DNA from: Fibrobacter sp. UWR4
Lineage (GTDB): Bacteria; Fibrobacterota; Fibrobacteria; Fibrobacterales; Fibrobacteraceae
Reading direction: 5' to 3'
Assembly: GCF_003149045.1 (NCBI RefSeq)
Contig: NZ_QGDU01000036.1
Location: 1-32,670, forward strand
DNA length: 32,670 bases
The position numbers and the translations under genes are program-made. Every line of letters starts with the position of its first letter. Position 1 is the first letter of the stretch. Below the pieces are notes generated by a model, which saw nothing but the letters and a program-made list of their open reading frames with translations, did not search any database and was not told the origin of the DNA. Shown here piece by piece: positions 22,658 through 30,534 of the stretch.

Positions 22658-22870
22658 ATGAGTAACGAAAACTTCGAATACAAAAACGCCATGGAGCGTC
22701 TAGAAGGCATTTTGAACCGAATTGACAATTCCGAGATGGGTATCGATGAATTGGCTGGCCAGGTTCAGGAGGCTACGGAGCTTTTACGTAAGTGTCGTCA
22801 GATTCTTCTGAAGACAGAACAGAATGTACAGGAAGCTTTAGCGAACCTGGATAGTGAAGTCGATGGATAA
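22658..22870 (+). CDS. xseB: Exodeoxyribonuclease VII small subunit
   Basis: XseB joins XseA to form exonuclease VII, a cytosolic nuclease that degrades single-stranded DNA to oligonucleotides. The 70-residue length is normal. The sequence has the family pattern FEYKNAMERLEGILNRIDNSEMGIDELAGQ, then the EATELLRKCRQIL helix. xseA is not in the window. There is no ribosome site, and the -10 TATATT lies 7 bases before the ATG, so the mRNA is probably leaderless. The next gene, an ABC ATPase, overlaps the stop codon, so the two are translationally coupled. Confidence 0.93.
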   Translation: MSNENFEYKNAMERLEGILNRIDNSEMGIDELAGQVQEATELLRKCRQILLKTEQNVQEALANLDSEVDG

Positions 22871-23639
22871 TCCAGCCCTTGAAGTAAACGGATTGACGGT
22901 GAAGTTCCCCATTCGTGGGGGCGTTTTTGGCAAGGTCCAGAAATACTTTACTGCTGTCGACGATGTAAGCTTTACTCTTCCCCAGGGAAAGATTCTCAGT
23001 ATCGTGGGTGAATCCGGTTGTGGTAAGTCCACCCTGGTAAAATCCCTGGTGGGGTTAGTCCCTATTGCATCTGGGGATTTTAAACTGTTTGGAAAGACTG
23101 TCAAAAAGAACGACATTCCCAATGTGATGCAGATGATCTTCCAGGATCCCTTCAGTAGCCTGAATCCGAGGCAGACTGTGGTGGAAATTTTGACGGCACC
23201 CCTGGTTGCCCGAGGCGTTAGCTTTGAAAATGCCCGAAAGAAGGCCCAGGAATTGCTGGCCCGCGTGTCTATTCCCGAAGGGGCTCTGGACAAGTTCCCT
23301 CACGAGTTTTCTGGGGGCCAGCGTCAGCGTCTTTGCATTGCACGAAGCCTGATGGTGGATCCTAAGGTGCTTCTTTGCGATGAAGTCACCAGTGCATTGG
23401 ATGTTTCCGTGCAGGCTCAGATCTTGCATTTGCTGGATGATCTGCGTAATGATTTGGGTCTGTCTATTGTTTTCATTAGCCATGATATGCAGGTGGTTCG
23501 CGCTCTAAGTGACGAAGTGCTGGTGATGTACTTTGGTCATGTGGTGGAAAGAGGCGATGCCGATGATGTGCTGACCCACCCAAAACACGAATATACCCAG
23601 AAGCTTTTGGCTAGCGTGCCTACCATAAGACGCCGCTAG
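22863..23639 (+). CDS. ABC transporter ATP-binding protein, OppF/DppF-like
   Basis: The 258-residue cytosolic ATPase has Walker A GESGCGKST (49-57), Q-loop Q94 in FQDPFSSLNPRQ, signature FSGGQRQR (149-156), Walker B VLLCDE (169-174) and H-loop H207 (ISHDMQ). The FQDP-x-SSLNPR motif and the N-terminal FPIRGGVFGKVQKYFTAVDDVSF are typical of the second ATPase of oligopeptide/dipeptide importers. It ends before the extra C-terminal domain that many OppF proteins have. No permease or binding-protein gene is adjacent, so its partner is elsewhere. The ATG at 22863 overlaps the xseB stop; a GTG at 22854 is possible. Confidence 0.9.
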   Translation: MDNPALEVNGLTVKFPIRGGVFGKVQKYFTAVDDVSFTLPQGKILSIVGESGCGKSTLVKSLVGLVPIASGDFKLFGKTVKKNDIPNVMQMIFQDPFSSLNPRQTVVEILTAPLVARGVSFENARKKAQELLARVSIPEGALDKFPHEFSGGQRQRLCIARSLMVDPKVLLCDEVTSALDVSVQAQILHLLDDLRNDLGLSIVFISHDMQVVRALSDEVLVMYFGHVVERGDADDVLTHPKHEYTQKLLASVPTIRRR

Positions 23640-23673
23640 GGTCCCCGAGCTAAGCCTTGGGACGAGAACGAAT

Positions 23674-24996
23674 ATGTCTGAATACAAGAAGAATTTTAAA
23701 GGCCCGCGTGGAAACGATCGCAGGTTCTTTGGAAAACCCCGCGAAGAGAAAAAGCCTGAGATTAACGAACTGCGCATTGAAAAAATGGTCCAGGGTGGTG
23801 AAGGCATGGCTCATCTGGAAGACGGCCGCGTCTGTTTTGTCAGTGGAGCTCTTCCCGGTGAACTTTGCAAGGTAAAGCTGACCTTTAAGAAGAAGGATTT
23901 TACCAAGGGTAAGGCTATCCAGATTTTGGAAGCGAGTCCGGACCGTGTGGAGCCTAAGTGTCCTTTGTATGGTAAGTGCGGTGGCTGTAGCCTGCAACAT
24001 CTAGCTAGTGATAAGCAGGTGGCCTATATGGAACAGGTGGAACGAGAAAATTTCCGTCGCCTGGCTCATGCGGAACTTCCGGAGGATTTCAAGATCCATT
24101 GTGGCAATCCCTGGGGATACCGTAACCGAGCCCGCGTGGTGTGCCGCCCAGGAATTTCTGCGGAAGGTAAGACGGTCCGATTTGGTTTCCGTGAACAGGA
24201 ATCCAACGATATTGTGGGCTTTGAAAACTGCCCTGTTTTGACCTCTGGCTTGAACGATTTCCTGAAGGGGGAAGGCCGTAAGATTTTTGCTGCCAAGCAG
24301 GAAGCTCGTTCTATTCCTAGGGAACTTGATATCAATATCTTTGATAATGGAAAGGGTCAGATTTCCTATTACTACAGGGGAATGCATTCTTCTGAATTTG
24401 GAGAGAAGTCTGTTAGCGTCGTAGATGTGGGTGGGCGTAAAATTCAGGCTGACGCATCTGTCTTTTTCCAGAGTAATTTGGGACTTTTGCCGGAACTTGT
24501 AGATGCTGTTCGCAATGCGGTGGACGAAGGTCTTGAAAGTGGCAAGGCTAGTAACGAGTGGTTGATTGACCTGTTTAGCGGTGTAGGCTTCTTTGCGGCA
24601 ATCCTTCAGGATAAGTTCAAGAAGATTACCACCGTGGAACGGGAAGACGGCTGTCTAAAACATGCCAAGATTAACTTGTCTGAAAAGGCTGGCGTGGCGG
24701 GCGCCCTGGAAAATGTTTCCGCTCCCGCAGAAGAATGGCTCCTGGACCATGTGGTAGATGTTCCCGCAACCCTCATTGTGGATCCTCCCCGCACAGGGCT
24801 CCCTAAGGAAGCGCTTGATGCGATCGTGGGTAGTTCTGTCAACAGGCTGATTTACGTTTCCTGCGATCCAGTCACGTTGGCTCGTGATTATGCAAAATTT
24901 GCGGCAGCGGGCTTTACTTTGAAACATGCGGAAGGATTTGCGTTCTATCCCCAGACGCCTCATCTGGAAATGATGTTCGTTCTTTCTAGGGATTAG
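23674..24996 (+). CDS. 23S rRNA (uracil-5)-methyltransferase, RlmD/RumA type
   Basis: These cytosolic enzymes transfer a methyl group from SAM to C5 of a uridine in 23S rRNA. The 440 residues start with a basic tail (1-28), then a TRAM domain (about 29-88). An Fe-S site is formed by C96, C102, C105 (CPLYGKCGGC) and C186 (FENCPVL). The methyltransferase domain has FFQSN (264-268), the SAM motif DLFSGVGFFA (about 298-307), DPPRTGL (about 373), and the catalytic C397 in YVSCDP. It ends FYPQTPHLEMM, as in RlmD/RlmCD. Whether it modifies U1939, U747 or both positions cannot be told. It lies 34 bases after the ABC gene and may share its transcript. Confidence 0.92.
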   Translation: MSEYKKNFKGPRGNDRRFFGKPREEKKPEINELRIEKMVQGGEGMAHLEDGRVCFVSGALPGELCKVKLTFKKKDFTKGKAIQILEASPDRVEPKCPLYGKCGGCSLQHLASDKQVAYMEQVERENFRRLAHAELPEDFKIHCGNPWGYRNRARVVCRPGISAEGKTVRFGFREQESNDIVGFENCPVLTSGLNDFLKGEGRKIFAAKQEARSIPRELDINIFDNGKGQISYYYRGMHSSEFGEKSVSVVDVGGRKIQADASVFFQSNLGLLPELVDAVRNAVDEGLESGKASNEWLIDLFSGVGFFAAILQDKFKKITTVEREDGCLKHAKINLSEKAGVAGALENVSAPAEEWLLDHVVDVPATLIVDPPRTGLPKEALDAIVGSSVNRLIYVSCDPVTLARDYAKFAAAGFTLKHAEGFAFYPQTPHLEMMFVLSRD

Positions 24997-25052
24997 AAGT
25001 TCAAAAAACTTGTATTTGCTATTTTATGAAGGAAAATAAAAAGAGGCTAATT

Positions 25053-25490
25053 ATGAAGAAGTATATCATTTCTGCCTGTGCAGCCCTTGCAATGACGGTC
25101 TTTTCCGCTTGTTCTATTGAAAATCCTACCGTAGTTGCAGGTCGTGAATGGAATCCTGCCAATCAGTCCGTAGCGGATACGACCAGCGTCTTTAAGATGA
25201 ACGAACAGATGGTTGTCCAGTTCCGTTATGGAAAGAACTTTGATTTTGGAAAACTGAAGACAACCTTCTTTGAAGGTACTGCAGAAAATAAGGGTCGTGA
25301 AATTTGGTCTCACGAGGTTCCCGTAAGCCCGAAGGTAGCTGTCTACACCCTTCAGGGTAAGTCCAAGATGGGCGGCCTTATGAATGCCAAGGAAATGACT
25401 CGTCTTAAGAAGCCTGGAACCGTTCTCGTTGAATTTAGTGCCGATGGCCAGGTCCTTGCATCCAAGAATATTTCCGTGGAACTTCCGTAA
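25053..25490 (+). CDS. Small putative lipoprotein, first of three
   Basis: The 145-residue product has a lipoprotein signal (MKKYIISACAALAMTVFSAC, Cys 20), then an unrecognised beta-rich mature part (VVQFRYGKNFDFGKLKTTFFEG...). The ATG at 25053 is preceded by AAGAGG and starts a clean signal. An in-frame ATG at 25026 would add nine charged residues before it. The next lipoprotein gene follows with no gap (TAAATG). The rRNA methyltransferase gene ends 56 bases before this start, with no terminator that I can see. Predicted location: periplasmic face of a membrane. Confidence 0.72.
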   Translation: MKKYIISACAALAMTVFSACSIENPTVVAGREWNPANQSVADTTSVFKMNEQMVVQFRYGKNFDFGKLKTTFFEGTAENKGREIWSHEVPVSPKVAVYTLQGKSKMGGLMNAKEMTRLKKPGTVLVEFSADGQVLASKNISVELP

Positions 25491-26399
25491 ATGAAATTAA
25501 GAACTCTTTTGGGCCTTGGTGCCGCATTGTTTTTCTGCTCCTGCGATAAGGAAACCTTGACCATTAACTACACCCTTAATGAACCGGTGGACTTGGAACT
25601 TTATACTGAAGGTTACTTCTCCACATTGGACCAGAAGGGCGAAGAACGCATGGGTACCGTAACTGCGACCTATGTGGATTTACATTATTCTCAGGATAAG
25701 GATTCCTTGAAGGTCACTCGAAAGTTTACCGCCAACAATTCCCGCGGCTACCTGAAGCATTCCATGCCTTCTGAACTGGCCTGGAGAATTCGTCAGGTGG
25801 ATTTGACTGCCTTGGATCGCGATGTGGCTCATATCGAAGGCTACGAAGATGGTTATGACTCCGTGGTGGCTCACTTGCCCATTCCCGAACGTTGGCGTAA
25901 GCAGTTGGCTAATAAGGATTACATCCCTCACCTGAAACGCATGGAAAAGCACCGCTGGGAAATGGACCACCTGATTGTGGGCGAAATTCCGACCAAGGGC
26001 AATATTACGCAACTTTTGAAAGACCGTAACCGTCTGAACTTCGGCCTTATCCAGATTGACTCCGTGGTGGTAAAGGGCTTCGAAAACCGTGACCGTCGTC
26101 GCTGTCTGGATTATGTGGTGTACCTCCAGGAAAAGGAAAGCTTCCCCTATTACATTTGGGAACAGCATGTCAATAGCAAGATTGTTCCGGAATCTTTCCA
26201 GGCTTACAACAAGGGCCTACAGGCTGAGTACAAGGTTCAGTACGAAGTAATGATCGATCCTTCCAATGGTGTTCCCTGCCAGGAACGTGAAGTGAAGGTG
26301 GGTGTCAACACGATGGTGAACCCGGTCCTTCAGGATACTGCAACATTTACCAGCTATGTGACTTACGAACGCCTTTACAACGTGAAGCGCGGCGAATAA
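25491..26399 (+). CDS. Putative lipoprotein, second of three (302 residues)
   Basis: The signal is MKLRTLLGLGAALFFCSC (Cys 18). The mature part is rich in Lys/Arg/Asp/Glu and aromatic residues (LTINYTLNEPVDLELYTEGYFSTL; PERWRKQLANKDYIPHLKRMEKHRWEMDHLIVGEIP; YVVYLQEKESFPYYIWEQHV) and probably forms an alpha/beta globular domain. I recognise no family. Its ATG directly follows the stop of the preceding gene (TAAATG), so the two are translationally coupled and probably interact. The third lipoprotein gene begins 21 bases after its stop. Confidence 0.78.
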   Translation: MKLRTLLGLGAALFFCSCDKETLTINYTLNEPVDLELYTEGYFSTLDQKGEERMGTVTATYVDLHYSQDKDSLKVTRKFTANNSRGYLKHSMPSELAWRIRQVDLTALDRDVAHIEGYEDGYDSVVAHLPIPERWRKQLANKDYIPHLKRMEKHRWEMDHLIVGEIPTKGNITQLLKDRNRLNFGLIQIDSVVVKGFENRDRRRCLDYVVYLQEKESFPYYIWEQHVNSKIVPESFQAYNKGLQAEYKVQYEVMIDPSNGVPCQEREVKVGVNTMVNPVLQDTATFTSYVTYERLYNVKRGE

Positions 26400-26420
26400 T
26401 CTTTAACTGATTCGGGTGTT

Positions 26421-26858
26421 ATGAAAAAAATCCTCGCTTCTCTTGCCATGCTTTTTCTGGTGGGCTGTGCAGCCCATACGTCTCCTCAGCAGACGCTGGT
26501 AGATGACCGCTATCTGGTTTATAAGGAAACTTACAAGGCCTATAGGGAAGCGGAAGAAGATTACCTGAATTTGCTGTTCAATCTGGAACAGATGCCGGAG
26601 GAAGAAGAACTCTGGATTATGAAGCGTGACAAGATGCTGGAACTGGTGCAGTTGAGAGAATTGATGCTCAACGCCCGCACGGAACTGGACAATGCCATGC
26701 AGGATTGGGAACGCCACCTGACGGAACTGCAGTCCGAAATGAAACAGCCTAAGATCAAGTACAACCCTAATTTCGCAGGTGATGCAGGAAGACGCACTAG
26801 CCCTGGCCAGTTACTTCCTGGCGAAGTTCCCAACAAGAAAAAATCAAACGGGTTCTAA
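26421..26858 (+). CDS. Putative coiled-coil lipoprotein, third of three
   Basis: The 145-residue product starts MKKILASLAMLFLVGC (Cys 16). A long amphipathic helix follows (about 28-115, rich in Glu, Leu and Arg; YKAYREAEEDYLNLLFNLEQMPEEEELW...MLELVQLRELMLNARTELDNAMQDWERHL) and probably forms a coiled coil. The end is Pro/Lys-rich. It may act as an extended periplasmic or surface spacer, or bind one of the two preceding lipoproteins. The ribosome site is weak (GGGTG). A strong terminator follows and overlaps the 3' end of the convergent peptidase gene. Confidence 0.75.
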   Translation: MKKILASLAMLFLVGCAAHTSPQQTLVDDRYLVYKETYKAYREAEEDYLNLLFNLEQMPEEEELWIMKRDKMLELVQLRELMLNARTELDNAMQDWERHLTELQSEMKQPKIKYNPNFAGDAGRRTSPGQLLPGEVPNKKKSNGF

Positions 26859-26865
26859 TGATGCA

Positions 26866-26888
26866 GGGGGTGTTGCCCCCCCTTTTTT
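26866..26888 (+). terminator. Intrinsic terminator of the lipoprotein trio
   Basis: GGGGG, a TGTTG loop and CCCCCCC are followed by six T (26883-26888). The T-run overlaps the stop codon of the convergent peptidase-barrel gene (26887). On the - strand no T-run follows the stem, so it serves mainly the + strand. Confidence 0.88.
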
Positions 26889-29800
26889 ATTGCCATGTAT
26901 TGCTGAATCCCATCCCGATGGTAAAGTTGATGCGGGTGGGGGCGATGCTTTCCGGAATGAGCGGGAGATCGATGGGGTTCAACTTTCTACCGCCGCTCAG
27001 GTCCTTGTTTTCGCCAATACGGCTTAGACCTCGAGCCAGTGTGACGGAAATGTCCAGAGGCACGCTGTAGAACAGCTTGTTGCTCATTCTCAAGCTAATG
27101 CCTACGCTACGGTCCCAGAATCTGTGGTCCGTAAGTTTATCTGTGTCAATCCACTTGCCGTTCCAGGCAGCACCCATCTGGGCGAACAGGTCAAAATACA
27201 AGCTCCTGGTACTGAAAATCCAGGCAGACTTGCGCCAGTCATCGTAGATGGGGAATAGGTAATGGACTTCGGCCATGGCCGTTTTCATGCCAGCCAAGGT
27301 GTAGTCTTCGGAGCTTCTCAGGTAGGGGTAACCTTCCAGGAAAACGGCGTGGTGATAGTAGGAATCCAGGGTGTCCTGGTCTGCATCCGTATTCCAGCTG
27401 AGGATTCCTGCAATCTTACCGCCGGCGGCAAGGCGTGCGCCTGTCCAGGGGCTCTGAACGCTTCCGTACAGGTTTAGTCCCAATTCGTGAATATTGAAGT
27501 TCCGGTACTTAGGAGTGATGGCTCCGCTTGCATTCACCGTAAAGCTTTCTGCAAAAGTTCCTGGGCGGTAAAGATCGCTGTTGGAATACTGGTAGTACAG
27601 GAAGAGTCCGTCCCCCTGACCGCTAATTCCCGAACCGCCTTCTCCTTCGGAATCGCCATAAAGACCAAGAGCCACCAGGGCGCTGATTCGCTTCTGGTAA
27701 GTCCACTCAAAGTTATCTTCGTAAAGATTGAAGTTCGCCCAGTCGTAACCTACAGCGACTTGCAGGGTGTCGATAGTCTTGAAGATGCTGTAGCCGGCAG
27801 ACGCTGTAATCGCCTGCATGGGAACTGCGTAACGGCTAATGCCAAGGCTGTCTCCGTTATGGGCGCGAACGTCCTCGTAACGAACGGTGTCCTTGCTAGT
27901 GTAGTTGGCGTAAGTGTAGGAAAGTGCCAGGTCGATGGGGGTGCTATGGTTTTCCCAGGAGACGAAGAATTCCTTTTCCTGCTCCGGATTGAGGCCACTG
28001 CTGTTGATGAAATCAATGCCCGCTCCCAGTTCCAGCAAAAGCCCCATCTGGACGGTGTTCTTTTTAAGAGGGTCGCTGAGAACCACCGCTAGGCCCGCCT
28101 TCACTTTCAGCTGGCCTTCTCCAAAAACGGTCAGGTCCGGAGCATTTTCGTTTAGGACGATCATGGGGACGAACAGCGGGACGCTAGGAATTGGCTTGTA
28201 GTCCTGCTCGATGCCGGCAAATTCCAGGTCGTTTAGCTGCAGCTGCTTGAACTCGCGCCTGGGGGCTACTCCGTTAAGGACGATTTCCTTGGTACCTTCC
28301 TTAGGAACGATGGTACGGACCGTATCTACAATCTGGATGACACTATCACGAAGGGCGATAATCGGCTGGGATACACAGCTTGTATTTTTGAGGCAGTCCA
28401 TAGATGCAGAATCGGTGACTGCTGAATCCTGGACCGTAGAATCACAAACTGTCCAGGTGGTGTCGGATAACTGAACCGTGGAATCCCGCTGGCTTACGGT
28501 GATGGTCGTGTCTGCGGAAGCGGGGACGAATATGCTGTAGGCCAACTTGTACAAGGAAAATCCATCCTTGTCGTAGTTAGTGTAGTAAAGGGTATCCCCT
28601 GCAAGAACGGGAGTGAAGGCTCCACCGACGACATTGGTTAACGCATGTTCTGTTCCGCTTGCAATGTTCTTTTCGATCAGGTTGAAAATGCCGTTCCTGT
28701 TGCTGGAGAAGACGATCTTGTCGTTGTCCAGCCAGTTCACGTCACGTTCGTCAAATTCAGGATTGCTGACAGTCTTGAAGTTCTTTCCGTCGGCATCCAT
28801 CACGGCGATACCGCGGACCACATCATCGTAGTAGCCGATGGCGATGCGCTTTCCGTCGGGACTGAATTTAGGACTATAGATGTTGTAGTATTTCAGTTTC
28901 TCGTCGGGAACATAGATGTCCACAGGTTCCTCGGACTGACCCGCTTTAAGATCCTTGTTGAAAGGAATTTTGCTCAGGACGAATCGGGTGCTTGCGTTTT
29001 CCCTACGGACAAATATCATGGAGTCCCCTGCAGGATTGAATGCGGGGTAAACGGCATCCTGCAGGTAGGTAATGGTCATATGGTTCTTGTTGGTATCGCT
29101 GACTGCAATGTCGAAGTGGGCGTGTCCATCCTTGTCGCGGTTCTTGTAGCTCACATAGGCGATAATAGGACCGAAGGTAGAATCCTCCAGCACGTCAATG
29201 CCCTTGTCTAGCCAAGCCTTTTCCATGGTAAAGCCGTGCTTGGCGAAATCCCCGATGTTGATCGTGCTGTCGGCACCCTCGATTTCCACTTCCGCGTCGT
29301 CTACTGAAACCTTTCCTGCAGCAGCTACACTATCCTGTGTCGTAGTGGAGTCTGTGGCGGAGGAGTCCACGGAGGTTGTGTCTACCAGAGGCATCTTGAA
29401 AACGCCACCATCAAACCAGATGCCGCCAAAGTTGGATACGCCATAGAGGGTATTGCCTGCAATAATGGGAAAGTCGTTCCAGAAGGACTTGTCGGTAAGC
29501 TTGGTGCCTTCCACCAGCTCGCCTAGGGATTCCTTTTGCTTCTGGTAATCTTCCGTGATTTCCTTTTTCCAGGCGTTGTACAGTTCCTGTTCGCTAATTC
29601 CAAGGACTGCCTTGACGGCTCCGTCCAGAGTCATGCGGTTGAACTTGGACAGGTTTCCCCAAATCTTGGGAACGGCGTCTTCCCCGTAGTGCTTGTCGAT
29701 GTAACGGACTAGGGCAAAGCCCTGGGTGTAGGGACCTAATTCCGCAAAGAGGGAGTTGTCCGAGAAATCATGCATGTACTCCAGGGAAAGCAGGCTGTCG

Positions 29801-30429
29801 TTTAAGGCAGCAACGCGCAGGAGCATGTCTCGATGGGAATCCCATCCGTCAAAACCCATACGGCTGGATTCGTACTGGGCGGTGCCTTCTGCAAGCCATA
29901 GGGGCTGCATGGTGAAGGGGAGTAAACTCAGGAAATTGGTGGTGGTACGCTCGTTGTAATAGTCTGTGTAGCCAAACTGTACGCCATACAGGTGGGGATT
30001 GACTTTGCTACCACTTTCAATACTGACTAGATGGCTGAATTCGTGAGTGACCACATCGGCAAGCCAGCCATGGGAACTGCGAACCTTGAAATCCCAGTTG
30101 GTAAGCCACAGGTTCAGTGCGTTCTCGCTGGGGATTGCCGCACCGTTACTGTACAAGGCGTTATTCAGCGTGACGTTAATCCGGCTAGTAACTCCCTTCT
30201 GGTAGCGGCTGATGACACTGTCGTATACGGCTTCTGCATAAGCGGAAACCTTGGAGGCGTGATCGGTGTAATCTGCAGGGTAATGGAACTGGAAGTGATC
30301 CGTACCTGCTGTCTTCCAGCGGATATCGCTTTGATTGCCGTAAAAGCCGGCTGCAAGAGCCGTTCCTGCTGTCGTAATCGCCACAAAAAAAGTAGCGGCA
30401 ACTTTCGATAAGAACCTGTGTCGTTTCAA
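26887..30429 (-). CDS. Peptidase-MA domain/TolB-like propeller/beta-barrel fusion protein
   Basis: The 1,180-residue protein has a signal peptide (KRHRFLSKVAATFFVAITTAGTALA) and a gluzincin metallopeptidase domain with HEFSH (H129, E130, H133) and the third ligand E181 in WLAEGTAQY. TolB/WD40-type blades follow at about 320-630 (NPAGDSMIF; KFSPDGKRIAIG; NDKIVFSSNRNG), with Ser/Asp/Thr-rich inserts at about 345-375 and 640-690. Residues from about 780 form an outer-membrane barrel; LEGYPYLRSS...EVHYLFPIYDD recalls Omp85/surface-antigen strands. I infer an outer-membrane surface or periplasmic protease. The start is uncertain: no ATG fits, and I use TTG at 30429. An earlier TTG at 30483 lies inside the upstream terminator. 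Confidence 0.85.
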   Translation of the reverse strand: MKRHRFLSKVAATFFVAITTAGTALAAGFYGNQSDIRWKTAGTDHFQFHYPADYTDHASKVSAYAEAVYDSVISRYQKGVTSRINVTLNNALYSNGAAIPSENALNLWLTNWDFKVRSSHGWLADVVTHEFSHLVSIESGSKVNPHLYGVQFGYTDYYNERTTTNFLSLLPFTMQPLWLAEGTAQYESSRMGFDGWDSHRDMLLRVAALNDSLLSLEYMHDFSDNSLFAELGPYTQGFALVRYIDKHYGEDAVPKIWGNLSKFNRMTLDGAVKAVLGISEQELYNAWKKEITEDYQKQKESLGELVEGTKLTDKSFWNDFPIIAGNTLYGVSNFGGIWFDGGVFKMPLVDTTSVDSSATDSTTTQDSVAAAGKVSVDDAEVEIEGADSTINIGDFAKHGFTMEKAWLDKGIDVLEDSTFGPIIAYVSYKNRDKDGHAHFDIAVSDTNKNHMTITYLQDAVYPAFNPAGDSMIFVRRENASTRFVLSKIPFNKDLKAGQSEEPVDIYVPDEKLKYYNIYSPKFSPDGKRIAIGYYDDVVRGIAVMDADGKNFKTVSNPEFDERDVNWLDNDKIVFSSNRNGIFNLIEKNIASGTEHALTNVVGGAFTPVLAGDTLYYTNYDKDGFSLYKLAYSIFVPASADTTITVSQRDSTVQLSDTTWTVCDSTVQDSAVTDSASMDCLKNTSCVSQPIIALRDSVIQIVDTVRTIVPKEGTKEIVLNGVAPRREFKQLQLNDLEFAGIEQDYKPIPSVPLFVPMIVLNENAPDLTVFGEGQLKVKAGLAVVLSDPLKKNTVQMGLLLELGAGIDFINSSGLNPEQEKEFFVSWENHSTPIDLALSYTYANYTSKDTVRYEDVRAHNGDSLGISRYAVPMQAITASAGYSIFKTIDTLQVAVGYDWANFNLYEDNFEWTYQKRISALVALGLYGDSEGEGGSGISGQGDGLFLYYQYSNSDLYRPGTFAESFTVNASGAITPKYRNFNIHELGLNLYGSVQSPWTGARLAAGGKIAGILSWNTDADQDTLDSYYHHAVFLEGYPYLRSSEDYTLAGMKTAMAEVHYLFPIYDDWRKSAWIFSTRSLYFDLFAQMGAAWNGKWIDTDKLTDHRFWDRSVGISLRMSNKLFYSVPLDISVTLARGLSRIGENKDLSGGRKLNPIDLPLIPESIAPTRINFTIGMGFSNTWQ

Positions 30430-30465
30430 AATAAAATCCGGAAAATATTTACTGTAACAATGTAC

Positions 30466-30497
30466 AAAAAATGCCGTCTCCAAAAAGGAGACGGCAT
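30466..30497 (-). terminator. Intrinsic terminator of the GH5 lipoprotein gene
   Basis: On the - strand ATGCCGTCTCC, a TTTTT loop and GGAGACGGCAT form a perfect 11-bp stem followed by a T-run (30470-30466). It begins 38 bases after the GH5 stop and lies just upstream of the peptidase gene. Confidence 0.93.
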
Positions 30498-30534
30498 CGT
30501 TATAATCGGTTAGTTACGATGTTGTCAAAAAGGA

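Noticed and set aside
30430-30483. Upstream TTG start for the peptidase-barrel protein
   Set aside because: It lies in the loop region of the GH5 terminator, and the signal peptide begins only after 30429. The TTG at 30429 itself remains uncertain.
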